64,000 nt of DNA. It comes from Tetradesmus obliquus (taxonomy: Eukaryota > Chlorophyta > Chlorophyceae > Sphaeropleales > Scenedesmaceae). Of the stretch, positions 33,585 to 44,885 are shown in pieces (position 1 is the first letter of the stretch; the number at the start of each line of letters is the position of its first letter). The stretch lies in the NCBI GenBank assembly GCA_030272155.1, contig CP126200.1, forward strand, positions 4,526,001 through 4,590,000, written 5' to 3'. The notes below the pieces were generated by a model. That model did no database searches and was not told the DNA's origin. It saw only the letters and a list, made by a program, of their open reading frames with translations. The translations under genes were made by a program, and so were the position numbers.

Positions 33585-35928
33585 TTAATACTGCTTTCGC
33601 CATGACGACATAGATAGTGGGAAGGCATGGCTGAGGCTGCTGTAACAGCTGGCAGGAAAATGCAAGGGCTGTAAGGACACAGCCAGGTGCGAGCCCGCTG
33701 CAATGCATGCAGGAGCTGCCAGCTGTCAGCAGAGCAAACTGCTGGTCAGGTAGCCTCAGCCAATAGCCGTTTGAGGGGTTACACACTTGCAAGCACCGAG
33801 AGCGGCACAATTCAACAAGAGGCAAGACAGAGGAAAGGCGAAAGCAGCTGACAGGTGCACGCACCGGCAGCAAAGGGAAGGCAGGGGACCAACAATGAAC
33901 AGGTCCCCAAACAAGCCCGACGCAAGGGCGCACAACGCAGAAACAGGCAACGCAGGCCTGCAGCAGAAACACTGAAGAGCTGCAAAGCAGCACACACTAT
34001 GGGAAGCAACCAGCATCAGCACAGCTATCAAAGCTGCACGACAGCGCACCACTGTCAGACGCTGCATGGCAGCGGACATGACACTATGTAGGGGCTGCAG
34101 CGGGCAACACCATCTCGTTGCTGCAAGGCAGCATAGAACCATGAAACCCAGCAAGCGGCACAGGTTCGGCAGGTAGCGCGGCACGTTGTGCATGTTGCGC
34201 ATCTACTCTGCGGCAACTGACAACCAGTGGTCAGTCACCTGAAACCAGAGGCACCGCTAGCAACACAGCCACTGCAGCACCAGCACCCAGTGCACAATGC
34301 GGAACAGTAGCCACAAAAGAAAGGGGGCGGGAAGGGCGGGCGAGTTGCAGTTCGCATGAACAGCAACGAAACGTGCAGGGCTAGACGCCTGCGCATGCTA
34401 AGTGGCCTTCGGCAGCAGTGAGGTAATGACGTGTTATGACTGTCACCTCACCCACTGCTTGCCTTTGACCAGGCAAGCAGGGATACAGCTATGCTGCATT
34501 AACCGCAATGAACAAGTCCATTGCACATTAATACTGCTTTCGCCATGACGATATAGATAGTGGGAAGGCATGGCTGAGGCTGCTGTAACAGCTGGCAGGA
34601 AAATGCAAGGGCTGTAAGGACACAGCCAGGTGCGAGCCCGCTGCAATGCATGCAGGAGCTGCCAGCTGTCAGCAGAGCAAACTGCTGGTCAGGTAGCCTC
34701 AGCCAATAGCCACATTGAAAAGACCAGTAGAAAAGGAAGGGGGAGGGCTGCAAGCAGCAAGGCTTGCAGCCCACCTGGCCCGCCGCAACACGGCGCGCAG
34801 ATAGAAGCCACAATACATGTGGCAGGCAAACAACCAGACAAACCCCAGCGCACACCACTAACGCAGCAAACACTCACGCTGCCAAACCTACACCGCTGAA
34901 TCCAGGGCTGGGGCCGATAACTGCTGCGAGAAGCAGCAGCAGAAGCAAACGCAAACCAAAACACACAACCACCAGCACAAACCTCCACTGCAGCAAGCAC
35001 ACATGCTGCCAACCTTCAAACCTCTGAATGTAGTGCTGGGGCCGACAACTGCTGTAAGCAGCAGCAACAGCAAATTAAATGCTGAGCAGCAGCACGCATG
35101 CCCAACACGCAGCCTTTGCGCAGCAAACACTGTACAAACACCTAGCTGCGGGACCAACTGCAAGCTAGTGCTCGATGCGAACAGCTAGCAAGGGCCAGGA
35201 ACTGTGGCGCCGAGCCATAGGGCCGGTGAGCGTCGAACAAGGCAGCTGGAAGCTGTCAACCGCAAGCAGCATCAGCTCATGGAACCAAGGCTGAGCCGGC
35301 CACAACGGCACCACCACCGTAACATTTGCACGCTCTTCGCGCACTTTCTGCACAACCTGCAGCAACATTGAGGTGGTAACAGGCGGGAAAGCAAAGGCAT
35401 TGCCCCAAGCAGCCCATGGCTGCAGCAGGGCATCAACGCCCCTGCTGCCAGGGAACTGGAACAAGCTGTAGAAGCAGCAGTGACAATGCGTGTTTTCCGC
35501 CGAAGCAAACAGGTCTATTTTGTGCGGGCCCCACATAAGATCCAGCCATCTAAACATCTCAGAATCCAGGCGGTAGTCCCCGTGGTCAACAAAGCGAGAA
35601 GGTGCATCAGCTCTATTGAGTTCTGATTTCACCCTGACCACCTGCAGCTGAACATGCAGATCTTCAAGCACAGCCCACAACAACCTGTACTCGTCCATGA
35701 GAGCAGCAGACCGTGAAGCAAAGCGCCCCAAAACAGACTCTGTCACCGTGTTATCTTCATGCAGCCTCACCACACGATCGCGCACCACAGGCTCAAAAGA
35801 CAGCAGAGCCATGCGCACAGCTCGCATCTCCTGCTGGTTGATGTGCATGCACGCTTCAGCAGCAGACCAGGCGCCGTGAGCAACCCCTTCGGGGCTGTCG
35901 CCCAGGACAGGCAGCACAGCGCCCCAGC
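33585..35928 (-). mobile_element. Left inverted arm: truncated DIRS-type retrotransposon copy
   Basis: Reverse complement of 37922-40265; both arms are 2,344 bp, so they differ by substitutions only (at least three noticed, for example near 33589). On the minus strand it starts inside the RNase H domain at the GWGAVLP motif. The truncated frame (complement of 35165-35944) borrows a start from the core. It then runs through the element's 3' region with the two 184-bp direct repeats and ends in TTAA at 33585-33588. Confidence 0.9.
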
Positions 35929-36709
35929 GTATATCTGAGAACAAACTAAGGACCTGCTTTAGGTCGGCCAGAGGCAGCTGAACGCACGGCTACCTGCGGC
36001 CGTCGCGTGCTCTTTCAGCCCTTTTGGCACGCTGGGCTTGAGTTAATGCGCTTTCCGCAGTTTCTTAATGTCAGCTATCTCCGCTTAGGGGTGTAGATAA
36101 GTGACACAAGCAGCAGGCGCCGCAGCAGCACCAGCGTCAGGCAGGAGCACCAGCGGCTGGAGCTTGTCTTCACAGTGCAGCCCCGAAAGACCGGCATTTT
36201 GCTGCACGTCAGCACGCAGCTACGTATGGCTGCTTACCTCCTCAGCATGAGGGGTTGTTTGGGTCCCAGCAACAGCAGCTGGAGCTCAGCAGGTGAAGCG
36301 CTGGCGCTGAGTGGCTGCTCTGACAGCCCCAGAAGCCACAGCAGCAGCAGCAATGGCGAGAACAGCAGCCTCATTGGCAGTGTGCGCCGTCGCAGCAGCA
36401 GCAGCAGCGCCCACCTGGTTGCGCGCGGGCAGTTCAGCAGCGCGCTGCGCATGGGCGTCACAACAGGCGGCTGGAGCAGCTTGCAGGCTTTCACAGCCAG
36501 CAGCAGCACTGGCGACGGAGGCATGGGCTCTGGCAGCACATCTGCTGGAGCAGCAGTGCAGTAAGCGCCCTGCGCACACAGCAGGCGAGTGTGGGGCGGC
36601 TCCCACGTAACGGCCAGTCATTAGGCTACTCGTCTGAACACCCAGCTGTTGTGTCATTAAGCAGCTGTGTGGGGCACATCATTGTGGTGCCTTCTCTTGA
36701 CATCTGAGC
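35929..36709 (+). mobile_element. Retrotransposon core, 5' part
   Basis: Unique sequence between the inverted arms, upstream of the reverse transcriptase. It contains an open frame 36175-36564 that is very Ser/Gly/Ala-rich and could be a Gag-like ORF1 remnant, without recognisable motif. No copy of the 3' direct-repeat region is seen here, so the true 5' end of the element may be missing. Confidence 0.55.
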
Positions 36710-37756
36710 ATGGTTACCGTGCACAGCTTTCCTGCAAGCACGCCGCTGCACAGGCGCTTAGGATTGTGCGGCAAGCAGTGGCGTGCCATTGGTGCATCTT
36801 CGCATGTGCTCAGCTGGCTGCAGCATGGTGTTCCTGTAGAGTGGCTGGGTGGCCGCGCGCCGCCCCCCTTTTACAAAAACCCTTTGCCATCTACCAACGC
36901 CCAAAAGCAATGGTGGTTGTGCACTGAAGCGCCCCGACTCAGCAAGTTGGGTGTGCTTACCAAGCTTGCCTCCCGCCCTGCATACTGCTCTAATGCATTT
37001 TGTGTGCCCAAGGGCAGTTCTTGGCGTCTGGTGATCAATTACAAGTATATCAACACCTTCAATGTCGCCCGCAAGTGCAGGTTTGAGACGCTGCGGTTTT
37101 TGCAGCGTTACGACTTGAGCAATGCCTTTGCTGTCAAGGCTGACATGGCAGACGCATTCTATCAGGTGCCTCTGCACGCTAGCGCAGTCGGTTACTTTTG
37201 CTTTGAGTTTGCTGGCGAGTTTTATCAGATCAACTGCTTGCCTTTCGGCTGGAATAACTGGCCTTACTACTTCACCAAGGTGACTAGGCCTTTTGTTGCG
37301 CACCTGCGCTCCCCTGCGCATACACGTGTGCCGTCAGGCACCATGTACCCTGCAGCGCCTGGCAGCCGTGGCAGTGTAGCGCAGGTTGGCTGCAAGGTAC
37401 TGCCCTACTTAGATGACTTTCTGTTTGTGTTCCCTGACCAGGAGACAGCAGCAGCCGGTGCTGAGTGGACCCAATCCATAATGTACTGGCTTGGCTTTAC
37501 GCCCCACCCCACCAAGTCTGTGTGGGAGCCCACCCAGCGGCTGGAGCATTTGGGCCTGGTTGTGGACCTGGCCCAAGGCACCTTCTGTGTGCCCCCAGCC
37601 AAGGTTGCCCGCCTCACCCGCCTGGCGCGCGGCATTGCTATTGCTGCCAAGCAGAGCAAGCGCCGCGTGCCAAAGCGAGGCTGGCTGCATTCTGTGGATA
37701 TGCGCAGTCTGTGCGGCTGGCTTTCATGCCGGCCAACCTGTTTCTGCGTAGTTTGA
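36710..37756 (+). CDS. DIRS-type reverse transcriptase
   Basis: Reverse transcriptase of a tyrosine-recombinase (DIRS/PAT/TOC-like) retrotransposon. Visible blocks: FCVPKGSSWRLVINYKYIN, KADMADAFYQVPLH, LPFGWNNWPYYFTKVTRP, and the catalytic box YLDDF. The connection segment follows (LGFTPHPTKSVWEPTQRLEH, LGLVVDL). The box and the post-box PTQRLEHLG text fit DIRS rather than Gypsy or Copia. The frame ends at 37756, while the downstream RNase H continues in the -1 frame from about 37670. Either the frames overlap by design or this copy carries a frameshift. No tyrosine recombinase or methyltransferase domain is visible nearby. Confidence 0.85.
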   Translation: MVTVHSFPASTPLHRRLGLCGKQWRAIGASSHVLSWLQHGVPVEWLGGRAPPPFYKNPLPSTNAQKQWWLCTEAPRLSKLGVLTKLASRPAYCSNAFCVPKGSSWRLVINYKYINTFNVARKCRFETLRFLQRYDLSNAFAVKADMADAFYQVPLHASAVGYFCFEFAGEFYQINCLPFGWNNWPYYFTKVTRPFVAHLRSPAHTRVPSGTMYPAAPGSRGSVAQVGCKVLPYLDDFLFVFPDQETAAAGAEWTQSIMYWLGFTPHPTKSVWEPTQRLEHLGLVVDLAQGTFCVPPAKVARLTRLARGIAIAAKQSKRRVPKRGWLHSVDMRSLCGWLSCRPTCFCVV

Positions 37757-38685
37757 ATGACGATTGTGCGTCTGTTTCTGGCTGGAATGGGACTGTCAGC
37801 ATCTCCCGCCAGTCCTTCCGTGATCTTGAGTGGTGGGCGAGCATCCCTGTGCAGCATTTGTCGTCGCCTATTCGGTTGCGCCCGGCTACTGTTGATTTGT
37901 TTGTTGATGCATGTCCCACAGGCTGGGGCGCTGTGCTGCCTGTCCTGGGCGACAGCCCCGAAGGGGTTGCTCACGGCGCCTGGTCTGCTGCTGAAGCGTG
38001 CATGCACATCAACCAGCAGGAGATGCGAGCTGTGCGCATGGCTCTGCTGTCTTTTGAGCCTGTGGTGCGCGATCGTGTGGTGAGGCTGCATGAAGATAAC
38101 ACGGTGACAGAGTCTGTTTTGGGGCGCTTTGCTTCACGGTCTGCTGCTCTCATGGACGAGTACAGGTTGTTGTGGGCTGTGCTTGAAGATCTGCATGTTC
38201 AGCTGCAGGTGGTCAGGGTGAAATCAGAACTCAATAGAGCTGATGCACCTTCTCGCTTTGTTGACCACGGGGACTACCGCCTGGATTCTGAGATGTTTAG
38301 ATGGCTGGATCTTATGTGGGGCCCGCACAAAATAGACCTGTTTGCTTCGGCGGAAAACACGCATTGTCACTGCTGCTTCTACAGCTTGTTCCAGTTCCCT
38401 GGCAGCAGGGGCGTTGATGCCCTGCTGCAGCCATGGGCTGCTTGGGGCAATGCCTTTGCTTTCCCGCCTGTTACCACCTCAATGTTGCTGCAGGTTGTGC
38501 AGAAAGTGCGCGAAGAGCGTGCAAATGTTACGGTGGTGGTGCCGTTGTGGCCGGCTCAGCCTTGGTTCCATGAGCTGATGCTGCTTGCGGTTGACAGCTT
38601 CCAGCTGCCTTGTTCGACGCTCACCGGCCCTATGGCTCGGCGCCACAGTTCCTGGCCCTTGCTAGCTGTTCGCATCGAGCACTAG
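37660..38685 (+). CDS. DIRS-type RNase H and downstream domain
   Basis: Continues the polyprotein in the -1 frame relative to the reverse transcriptase. Visible features: VDLFVDACPTGWGAVL, AACMHINQQE-like helix, LHEDNTVTESVLGRF, KSELNRADAPSRF (RNase H with the conserved Asp residues). The DIRS-typical tail follows: WGPHKIDLFASAENTHC, GVDALLQPW, AFPPV, VVPLWPAQPWFHELM. The right inverted arm starts inside this frame at 37922; an almost identical copy of everything after that point lies inverted on the left. Confidence 0.85.
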   Translation, partial: APRAKARLAAFCGYAQSVRLAFMPANLFLRSLNDDCASVSGWNGTVSISRQSFRDLEWWASIPVQHLSSPIRLRPATVDLFVDACPTGWGAVLPVLGDSPEGVAHGAWSAAEACMHINQQEMRAVRMALLSFEPVVRDRVVRLHEDNTVTESVLGRFASRSAALMDEYRLLWAVLEDLHVQLQVVRVKSELNRADAPSRFVDHGDYRLDSEMFRWLDLMWGPHKIDLFASAENTHCHCCFYSLFQFPGSRGVDALLQPWAAWGNAFAFPPVTTSMLLQVVQKVREERANVTVVVPLWPAQPWFHELMLLAVDSFQLPCSTLTGPMARRHSSWPLLAVRIEH

Positions 38686-39138
38686 CTTGCAGTTGGTCCC
38701 GCAGCTAGGTGTTTGTACAGTGTTTGCTGCGCAAAGGCTGCGTGTTGGGCATGCGTGCTGCTGCTCAGCATTTGATTTGCTGTTGCTGCTGCTTACAGCA
38801 GTTGTCGGCCCCAGCACTACATTCAGAGGTTTGAAGGTTGGCAGCATGTGTGCTTGCTGCAGTGGAGGTTTGTGCTGGTGGTTGTGTGTTTTGGTTTGCG
38901 TTTGCTTCTGCTGCTGCTTCTCGCAGCAGTTATCGGCCCCAGCCCTGGATTCAGCGGTGTAGGTTTGGCAGCGTGAGTGTTTGCTGCGTTAGTGGTGTGC
39001 GCTGGGGTTTGTCTGGTTGTTTGCCTGCCACATGTATTGTGGCTTCTATCTGCGCGCCGTGTTGCGGCGGGCCAGGTGGGCTGCAAGCCTTGCTGCTTGC
39101 AGCCCTCCCCCTTCCTTTTCTACTGGTCTTTTCAATGT

Positions 39139-39322
39139 GGCTATTGGCTGAGGCTACCTGACCAGCAGTTTGCTCTGCTGACAGCTGGCAGCTCCTGCAT
39201 GCATTGCAGCGGGCTCGCACCTGGCTGTGTCCTTACAGCCCTTGCATTTTCCTGCCAGCTGTTACAGCAGCCTCAGCCATGCCTTCCCACTATCTATATC
39301 GTCATGGCGAAAGCAGTATTAA
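39139..39322 (+). repeat. Retrotransposon internal direct repeat B1
   Basis: 184 bp from GGCTATTGGCTGAGGCTACC to GCGAAAGCAGTATTAA. It recurs at 40082-40265 with very few differences. Spacing is 943 bp. Confidence 0.9.
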
Positions 39323-40081
39323 TGTGCAATGGACTTGTTCATTGCGGTTAATGCAGCATAGCTGTATCCCTGCTTGCCTGGTCAAAGGCAAGCAGTGGGT
39401 GAGGTGACAGTCATAACACGTCATTACCTCACTGCTGCCGAAGGCCACTTAGCATGCGCAGGCGTCTAGCCCTGCACGTTTCGTTGCTGTTCATGCGAAC
39501 TGCAACTCGCCCGCCCTTCCCGCCCCCTTTCTTTTGTGGCTACTGTTCCGCATTGTGCACTGGGTGCTGGTGCTGCAGTGGCTGTGTTGCTAGCGGTGCC
39601 TCTGGTTTCAGGTGACTGACCACTGGTTGTCAGTTGCCGCAGAGTAGATGCGCAACATGCACAACGTGCCGCGCTACCTGCCGAACCTGTGCCGCTTGCT
39701 GGGTTTCATGGTTCTATGCTGCCTTGCAGCAACGAGATGGTGTTGCCCGCTGCAGCCCCTACATAGTGTCATGTCCGCTGCCATGCAGCGTCTGACAGTG
39801 GTGCGCTGTCGTGCAGCTTTGATAGCTGTGCTGATGCTGGTTGCTTCCCATAGTGTGTGCTGCTTTGCAGCTCTTCAGTGTTTCTGCTGCAGGCCTGCGT
39901 TGCCTGTTTCTGCGTTGTGCGCCCTTGCGTCGGGCTTGTTTGGGGACCTGTTCATTGTTGGTCCCCTGCCTTCCCTTTGCTGCCGGTGCGTGCACCTGTC
40001 AGCTGCTTTCGCCTTTCCTCTGTCTTGCCTCTTGTTGAATTGTGCCGCTCTCGGTGCTTGCAAGTGTGTAACCCCTCAAAC

Positions 40082-40265
40082 GGCTATTGGCTGAGGCTAC
40101 CTGACCAGCAGTTTGCTCTGCTGACAGCTGGCAGCTCCTGCATGCATTGCAGCGGGCTCGCACCTGGCTGTGTCCTTACAGCCCTTGCATTTTCCTGCCA
40201 GCTGTTACAGCAGCCTCAGCCATGCCTTTCCACTATCTATGTCGTCATGGCGAAAGCAGTGTTAA
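40082..40265 (+). repeat. Retrotransposon terminal direct repeat B2
   Basis: Second copy of the 184-bp repeat, at the outer end of the right arm. The inverted equivalents in the left arm are at about 33585-33768 and 34528-34711. Confidence 0.9.
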
Positions 40266-41203
40266 ACCAACTATCATTTGGATGCATGCATGCAGCGTGC
40301 ACAGCAGCAGCTCAAACCACAAGGGGTGCTGCTAGCCGGGCAACACAGCTGCTCCCACTCCGGCCTGCAAGCGGAGCGTGCGGCGCTGAAATTGGTAGTA
40401 CCAATACCCGGATCAGTCAAAGCCTTTTGCCATGCAGTTATCACTTGAGATGCACTGGCCTTGTCATGAGTGCTGAGCCCAGCAACAAGCCTTTTTTCTG
40501 CCATGACCTTCAAAAGATGATCCATGCGTGCAAAACTGCCATGAACTTCAGAAGATGAGCCATGCGTGCAAAACTCAAACCTTCTTTCCTTTTATCCGTG
40601 GGTGAGCCTCCCACATCAAATCTTTGCAACACACACATGCACCATCCCATTCCACCACAGCCCAAAACAAGTCTTGTACATAAGGCCAAATGCTGTACGT
40701 AACAGTTGCGGAAGCACCAAAGCGCGGGCTGGCGTGTAAGTAAGGAGGATATGCAGGATGCAGCTTCATCTCGCTGCGTGCCGTGAAGCCAAAAACGTGC
40801 CACACAGCTCATGTACGCAACTTCCGCGGCATGCCACAATTTAGGGGTGTCGGAAAAACACTCGCCAAGTTCTGTCTGGTCAAACTGAAAAAGCCACAGC
40901 TTCAAACTGCACAACAAACTCCCGTTGCAGCCACAGCACCGCCACTGTTGAAAGACCGTCTCAAGGTTTTCCCCCAAATCATTAACGCCGTTGCAGGCTG
41001 TTCAGTAACACCTTTGTAATAGCTCAAACTGGAATGATTTCTTTCTCAGCACCTGCACAGCACCGCCTGCTGCTGCAGCATCTGGTCCTCGCACATCATT
41101 CGATTTGCTGCCCCAAGCCATACTTGCACATCTGGTGACATTTGCTGCTGTGGCTCAGTTCAACTGTTATAACGAAGCCGCAGGGCTCGTCGGAGGTCAC
41201 TTT
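40266..41203. other. Retrotransposon flank and unassigned stretch
   Basis: 40266-40400 is a copy of the left flanking block (see 33300-33440). Beyond it, a minus-strand frame (complement 40575-40805) encodes a Trp-rich segment (WPYVQDLFWAVVEWDGACV) with less repetitive composition than usual here. I do not recognise it; it could be a fragment of another element. Confidence 0.4.
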
Positions 41204-42816
41204 TTACTTGGCTGGTGGCAGGGGCAGGAACGGGCCGAGCACCACCTTGCCGCCAACATACCTGATGCTCTGGTATGCGGTGTTGTCGGGGATCAGGTCG
41301 CCAGTGGCATCAAACTTGATGTTGCCACTGACACCGGCTGCAGCAGCAGGCAGCAGCAGCAGCAGCAGCTCGCGGAAGCGAGCCCTGGTGTAAAAAGGCT
41401 AGCCACATGCCATGCGCGTAGATGGGCGGAACACTTGCATACTGCATTGCGAGTGGCTTGACAAGCAGCCGCATGCCTTGCAGCGAGCGCAAGCAGCAAA
41501 ACAGCTGGCAGCTGGGTGTAGCTCTATGGCAACAGCCTGCACGCAAGCAGGCAACACGCCACCAGCAGCAACTGCAGTGAGCTCCCAGCCCTGTCCATCT
41601 GAGCTGCATGCATCACGAGCTCTGCCAGATTGCCCCGCTAGGGTGCTCACCTTTGATGTTGGCTTTGATCGCTGACTGGAGGCTGATTGCTTTCGGAAGC
41701 ACAAATTCGCTATCCATCGCGTAGCCGATCATCAGTGCATTTAAAGCGTCAAACGCGTGCGCAGCATGCCCAGTGTACGAGTCGTTTGTGAAGGCCTTAT
41801 ACTTGGCCCTGAACGCCCCCGTGCCCTGGTTGTAGGCTGTGGCCTGAAGCTTGCTGAGCAGTGCAGGGCTGCCACCCAATCCAGCCACAAGGCTTGGGAG
41901 GTCTGGGTTGAGCTGAGCATCGCCTGCAAAGATGGCTGGCCTGAAAGTTGGGATTGCTGCACCAGCAGCCAAGAACTCCGCCACCCTGCAAGGCATTGTG
42001 ATTGTGGCAGCAGTGAACAGGCAGCAGGGATTAGCGGAGAGATTAGCGGACGGTGGTGAGGATGGTGCTGCCAGTGTTACTTTCATGGCTAACAGTGTCA
42101 CTTTGTTGGCTGACGGTGATGGCTGGCGGTGCCTTATGGCTGGCCGTGCCACATGGCTGGCGGTGCCTCAGGCGACTGACGGTACCACATGACAGTCAGG
42201 AGCAATGCAGTCAGCATGCCAGCGGGGCAGGTCAACAAACAGTCCAGTGGCATGTGCAAAGCTGAGTTGATGAACTTCTGCTTGTACACAATGGCAGCAG
42301 AAGCAGCAGCAGTAGCAGCTGTGGCAGCATTGCCAGCAGCAACAGCCGTGCTCACCAGGTGTTGTTGTTCGTGGCAATCACCACCCTGGTTGCAGTGGAG
42401 TTGGCAAGCTCTGTCGCAATGCTCTTTGCGTTGGTGGGGGTCACCGTCCTGTTAAACCTGATCCTGCCAGTAAGGTTCTTGTAGGCCACCGCAAAGCCAT
42501 CAGCCAGGCCTTGACCATACGAGTTGGCCTCGTAAACGAGCACCACAGGAATCGCCTTCTTGATGGTGGTGGTGTTGCCCCTCACAAGGACCGCAAGGAT
42601 GCGGCTCTGGAACCTGTCTGGTGCAACCGTCTGCAGCAGCAGCAGCATTCACGAGTTCGGACAGATCACGCAGACATGCACAGCAGAGGGTTGTCAAGTG
42701 CGAGGCCAGGAATGCCTTCGCACGCAGCAGTGCAGCGAAATCCGCAGTGCCTGCAAGAAGCAGGTGCTTGGTCTTGTGCATGCAGCTTTGTGCGCAGATC
42801 ATGCCAGCACAGCAGC

Positions 42817-42849
<33 letters not shown>

Positions 42850-43597
42850 GGTCCAGCACACGGCACCCCAGCCTGACCAGCTGTCATCTACCCCGCTCAC
42901 TATACCTCTGGCTACGCGAATGCTGCACGGCCAGCTGCTTGTACAGTGGCTGCCATGCAAGCTGGTTTGGCAAAGCAGCATGCACGGCCATGATCTTGTG
43001 TCCAGGCTGGATCCATGCATGCTGTGCTTGAGATGCGGCACCCGTGCAGGGGCTTTAGAGGCAGATGCCTAGGGTTAGCTGCAACTCTCTTCTTACCCTG
43101 AGGAAGTTGTCTCCTGCAATGGTGAGCTTGTCTGAGGTTGAAGAGGGGCTCATGAGCAGAATGGGGGCGAGTGCGTCCTTTGCAGCCAAACTGGCAGAGC
43201 TGCACACATCACCAATGACAGCCACGACGCCTGCCTTTTTGAGCTCAGCAGCAGCAGCAGCCGAGTTGTTTGCGTTGCACACCGTGTCCTTGCAGGACAG
43301 CTCAAAGGACAGCTTCGGTAAGCCAAACTTGTCTTCTGCGGCTATGGCATTGATGGCCATGATGATGCCGTTGCGTGCTGCGTTGCCCTTGGCTGCGTTG
43401 TCGCCGCTGAACGGCAGGATGCAGCCAATCTTGACGGTTCCCTCAGCTCCTTGCCTTGTGAGCTTGAATTCAGCCCATGGCGGGATAACCGCTTCAGGAT
43501 CAGCCTGGCTTGCAGCAAGCGCTGCCAGCGCTGCCAGCAGGCAGCAGACCAGAGCAGGGGAGCGAGGCATCTCGCGTGGCTTGGCGTAGCGCGGCAC
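41204..43597 (-). CDS. Secreted type-I periplasmic-binding-like protein (LivJ/receptor ligand-binding fold)
   Basis: Resembles bacterial branched-chain amino acid/amide binding proteins and the ligand-binding domain of class C receptors. Exons on the complement: 43097-43597, 42356-42630, 41651-41985, 41204-41337; 1,245 nt, 414 aa, all in phase. A hydrophobic signal peptide lies near residues 10-30 (LVCCLLAALAALAASQA). Family signatures: VKIGCILPFSGDNAAKGNAA, GVVAVIGDVCSSASLAAKD, the MSPSSTSDKLT segment, FLRTVAPDRFQ, VVLVYEANSYGQGLADGF, and the end NIKFDATGDLIPDNTAYQ. No membrane segment or kinase follows, so it is a stand-alone binding protein, probably secreted or vacuolar. The first Met (43597) or one nine codons later could start it. 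Substrate unknown. Two acceptors lie directly behind CTG runs. Confidence 0.85.
42813..42848 (+). repeat. (CAG)n run in intron 1 of the binding-protein gene
   Basis: About 11 CAG units about 180 bases upstream, in gene direction, of the exon 2 acceptor. Confidence 0.85.
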
Positions 43598-44885
43598 AAC
43601 CTGTTAACAAACATGTAATGGAGGTGTCAGTCGTGCTGCGGGCTGAGCATTCCGTGCTACGATCGAGTCATGCCAGGTACCCCTGCTACCAGTGGGTGTG
43701 CAAGCAAAGAGAGGCGCACAGCCACGCGTCAAGGCTGACATTTAGTTGTAAGTCCTACGAAATTAGTTTCAAGAGCATGGAGTGCCGCAACATGTGCCTA
43801 TGAGCGAGCTGCGGTGTTTGGCACAATGCCATGGCTGTCCCCCGCTCCAGCGCACCTGGGGGCGTATGGTGGTACTATCCTGTTTACAAGATTGAAAAGA
43901 CCTGACAGAAGGGTTGTAATGCGACGATCGGCACTGATGGCGAGCGATTTCTAAAGATCTTGATATCCGCTCGGAATGTGCCGGGAACCCACCTACTGAA
44001 ACCTTGGTTCAACCTACTAATTGCAGTCCACGCCCGTGCCAGATCAAGCCGAATTTGAGTAAATTTACTGGCCTCAGTAACGTTCGTACCATGCATCACC
44101 CCTCAACCCCGAGCCACGGTGGCTCAGCCACCATTGCAGGGCAGCAGCTGCTGCAGTGACAACAACCATGACTGTACATGTACAGTCAGCACATGTGCTG
44201 GAGGGATCTCCCAGGCAGCCTTGGGAGCCTCTACCGCACGTTTGCCACAAACAATATGCAGCCATAGATCGGCTGGAGCAGTAGCTTACGACTGTAGCTG
44301 ACTGTCCGCACAGCAAAATGCCGCTCTTGGAGGCGCCGACCAGTTCAATGGTACTGCCACAGCAGCAACTACTTGGTGGTACCACTCACTGGCAGTGGCA
44401 CTGCAGCTTGCAGCTCTCAGGACATCCTATGGTGACCGCTGCGTCAGCTCGTAATGGCTGCTCCGTCCAGCATCTGTGCAATGCGTGCATCAGTTGTGCA
44501 TGCCATATGCTTGTTTCGGGGGGACAGCACCGCACCGCACAGCACCGCACTAGTACTGTTCAACGTAGCTGTAGCTTGCTGGTTTGAGCAGCAGCAACAG
44601 CAGCAGCGGCAGCGGCAGCAGCACTGTCGCAGGTACTGCCCAGGCTACGCACACAACCAAAGGCTTGAGTGAAGGTGGTTGGAAGAATGCTGTTAACATA
44701 GAGTGCTGTGGCGAGAGTGTTCATCGTCCATCAAGTTCTTCAGCAGATTATTTGCAAGCTAAGGCGCTACAAATGCACAGTTGCATCAGTCCCTTGACAA
44801 CATCAACAGTGACCCGCCAACATAGGCGGGTGCGCATGAGTGTGCAGCTCAGTACCTTGTCGCTACCATGGGCAGCTAGTGCAAA
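43598..44885. other. Intergenic stretch, no gene recognised
   Basis: Upstream of the binding-protein gene. Contains the perfect palindrome ACTGTACATGTACAGT near 44170 and a CAG/CGG-rich patch near 44586-44625. No family recognised. Confidence 0.45.

Larger units (their letters stand above)
37922..40265 (+). mobile_element. Right inverted arm of the retrotransposon fold-back
   Basis: 2,344 bp, inverted copy of 33585-35928. It holds most of the RNase H frame, a T-rich non-coding stretch and two 184-bp direct repeats, and ends in TTAA at 40262-40265. Beyond it begins sequence homologous to the left flanking repeat block. Confidence 0.9.

Noticed and set aside
33585-40265. Intact LTR retrotransposon
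   Set aside because: The long repeats are inverted, not direct, and the RT and RNase H are DIRS-like; no integrase or protease seen.
38686-40265. Tyrosine recombinase or methyltransferase gene expected for a DIRS element
   Set aside because: Open frames here are Cys/Leu-rich without the recombinase Arg-His-Arg-Tyr pattern or a methyltransferase motif.
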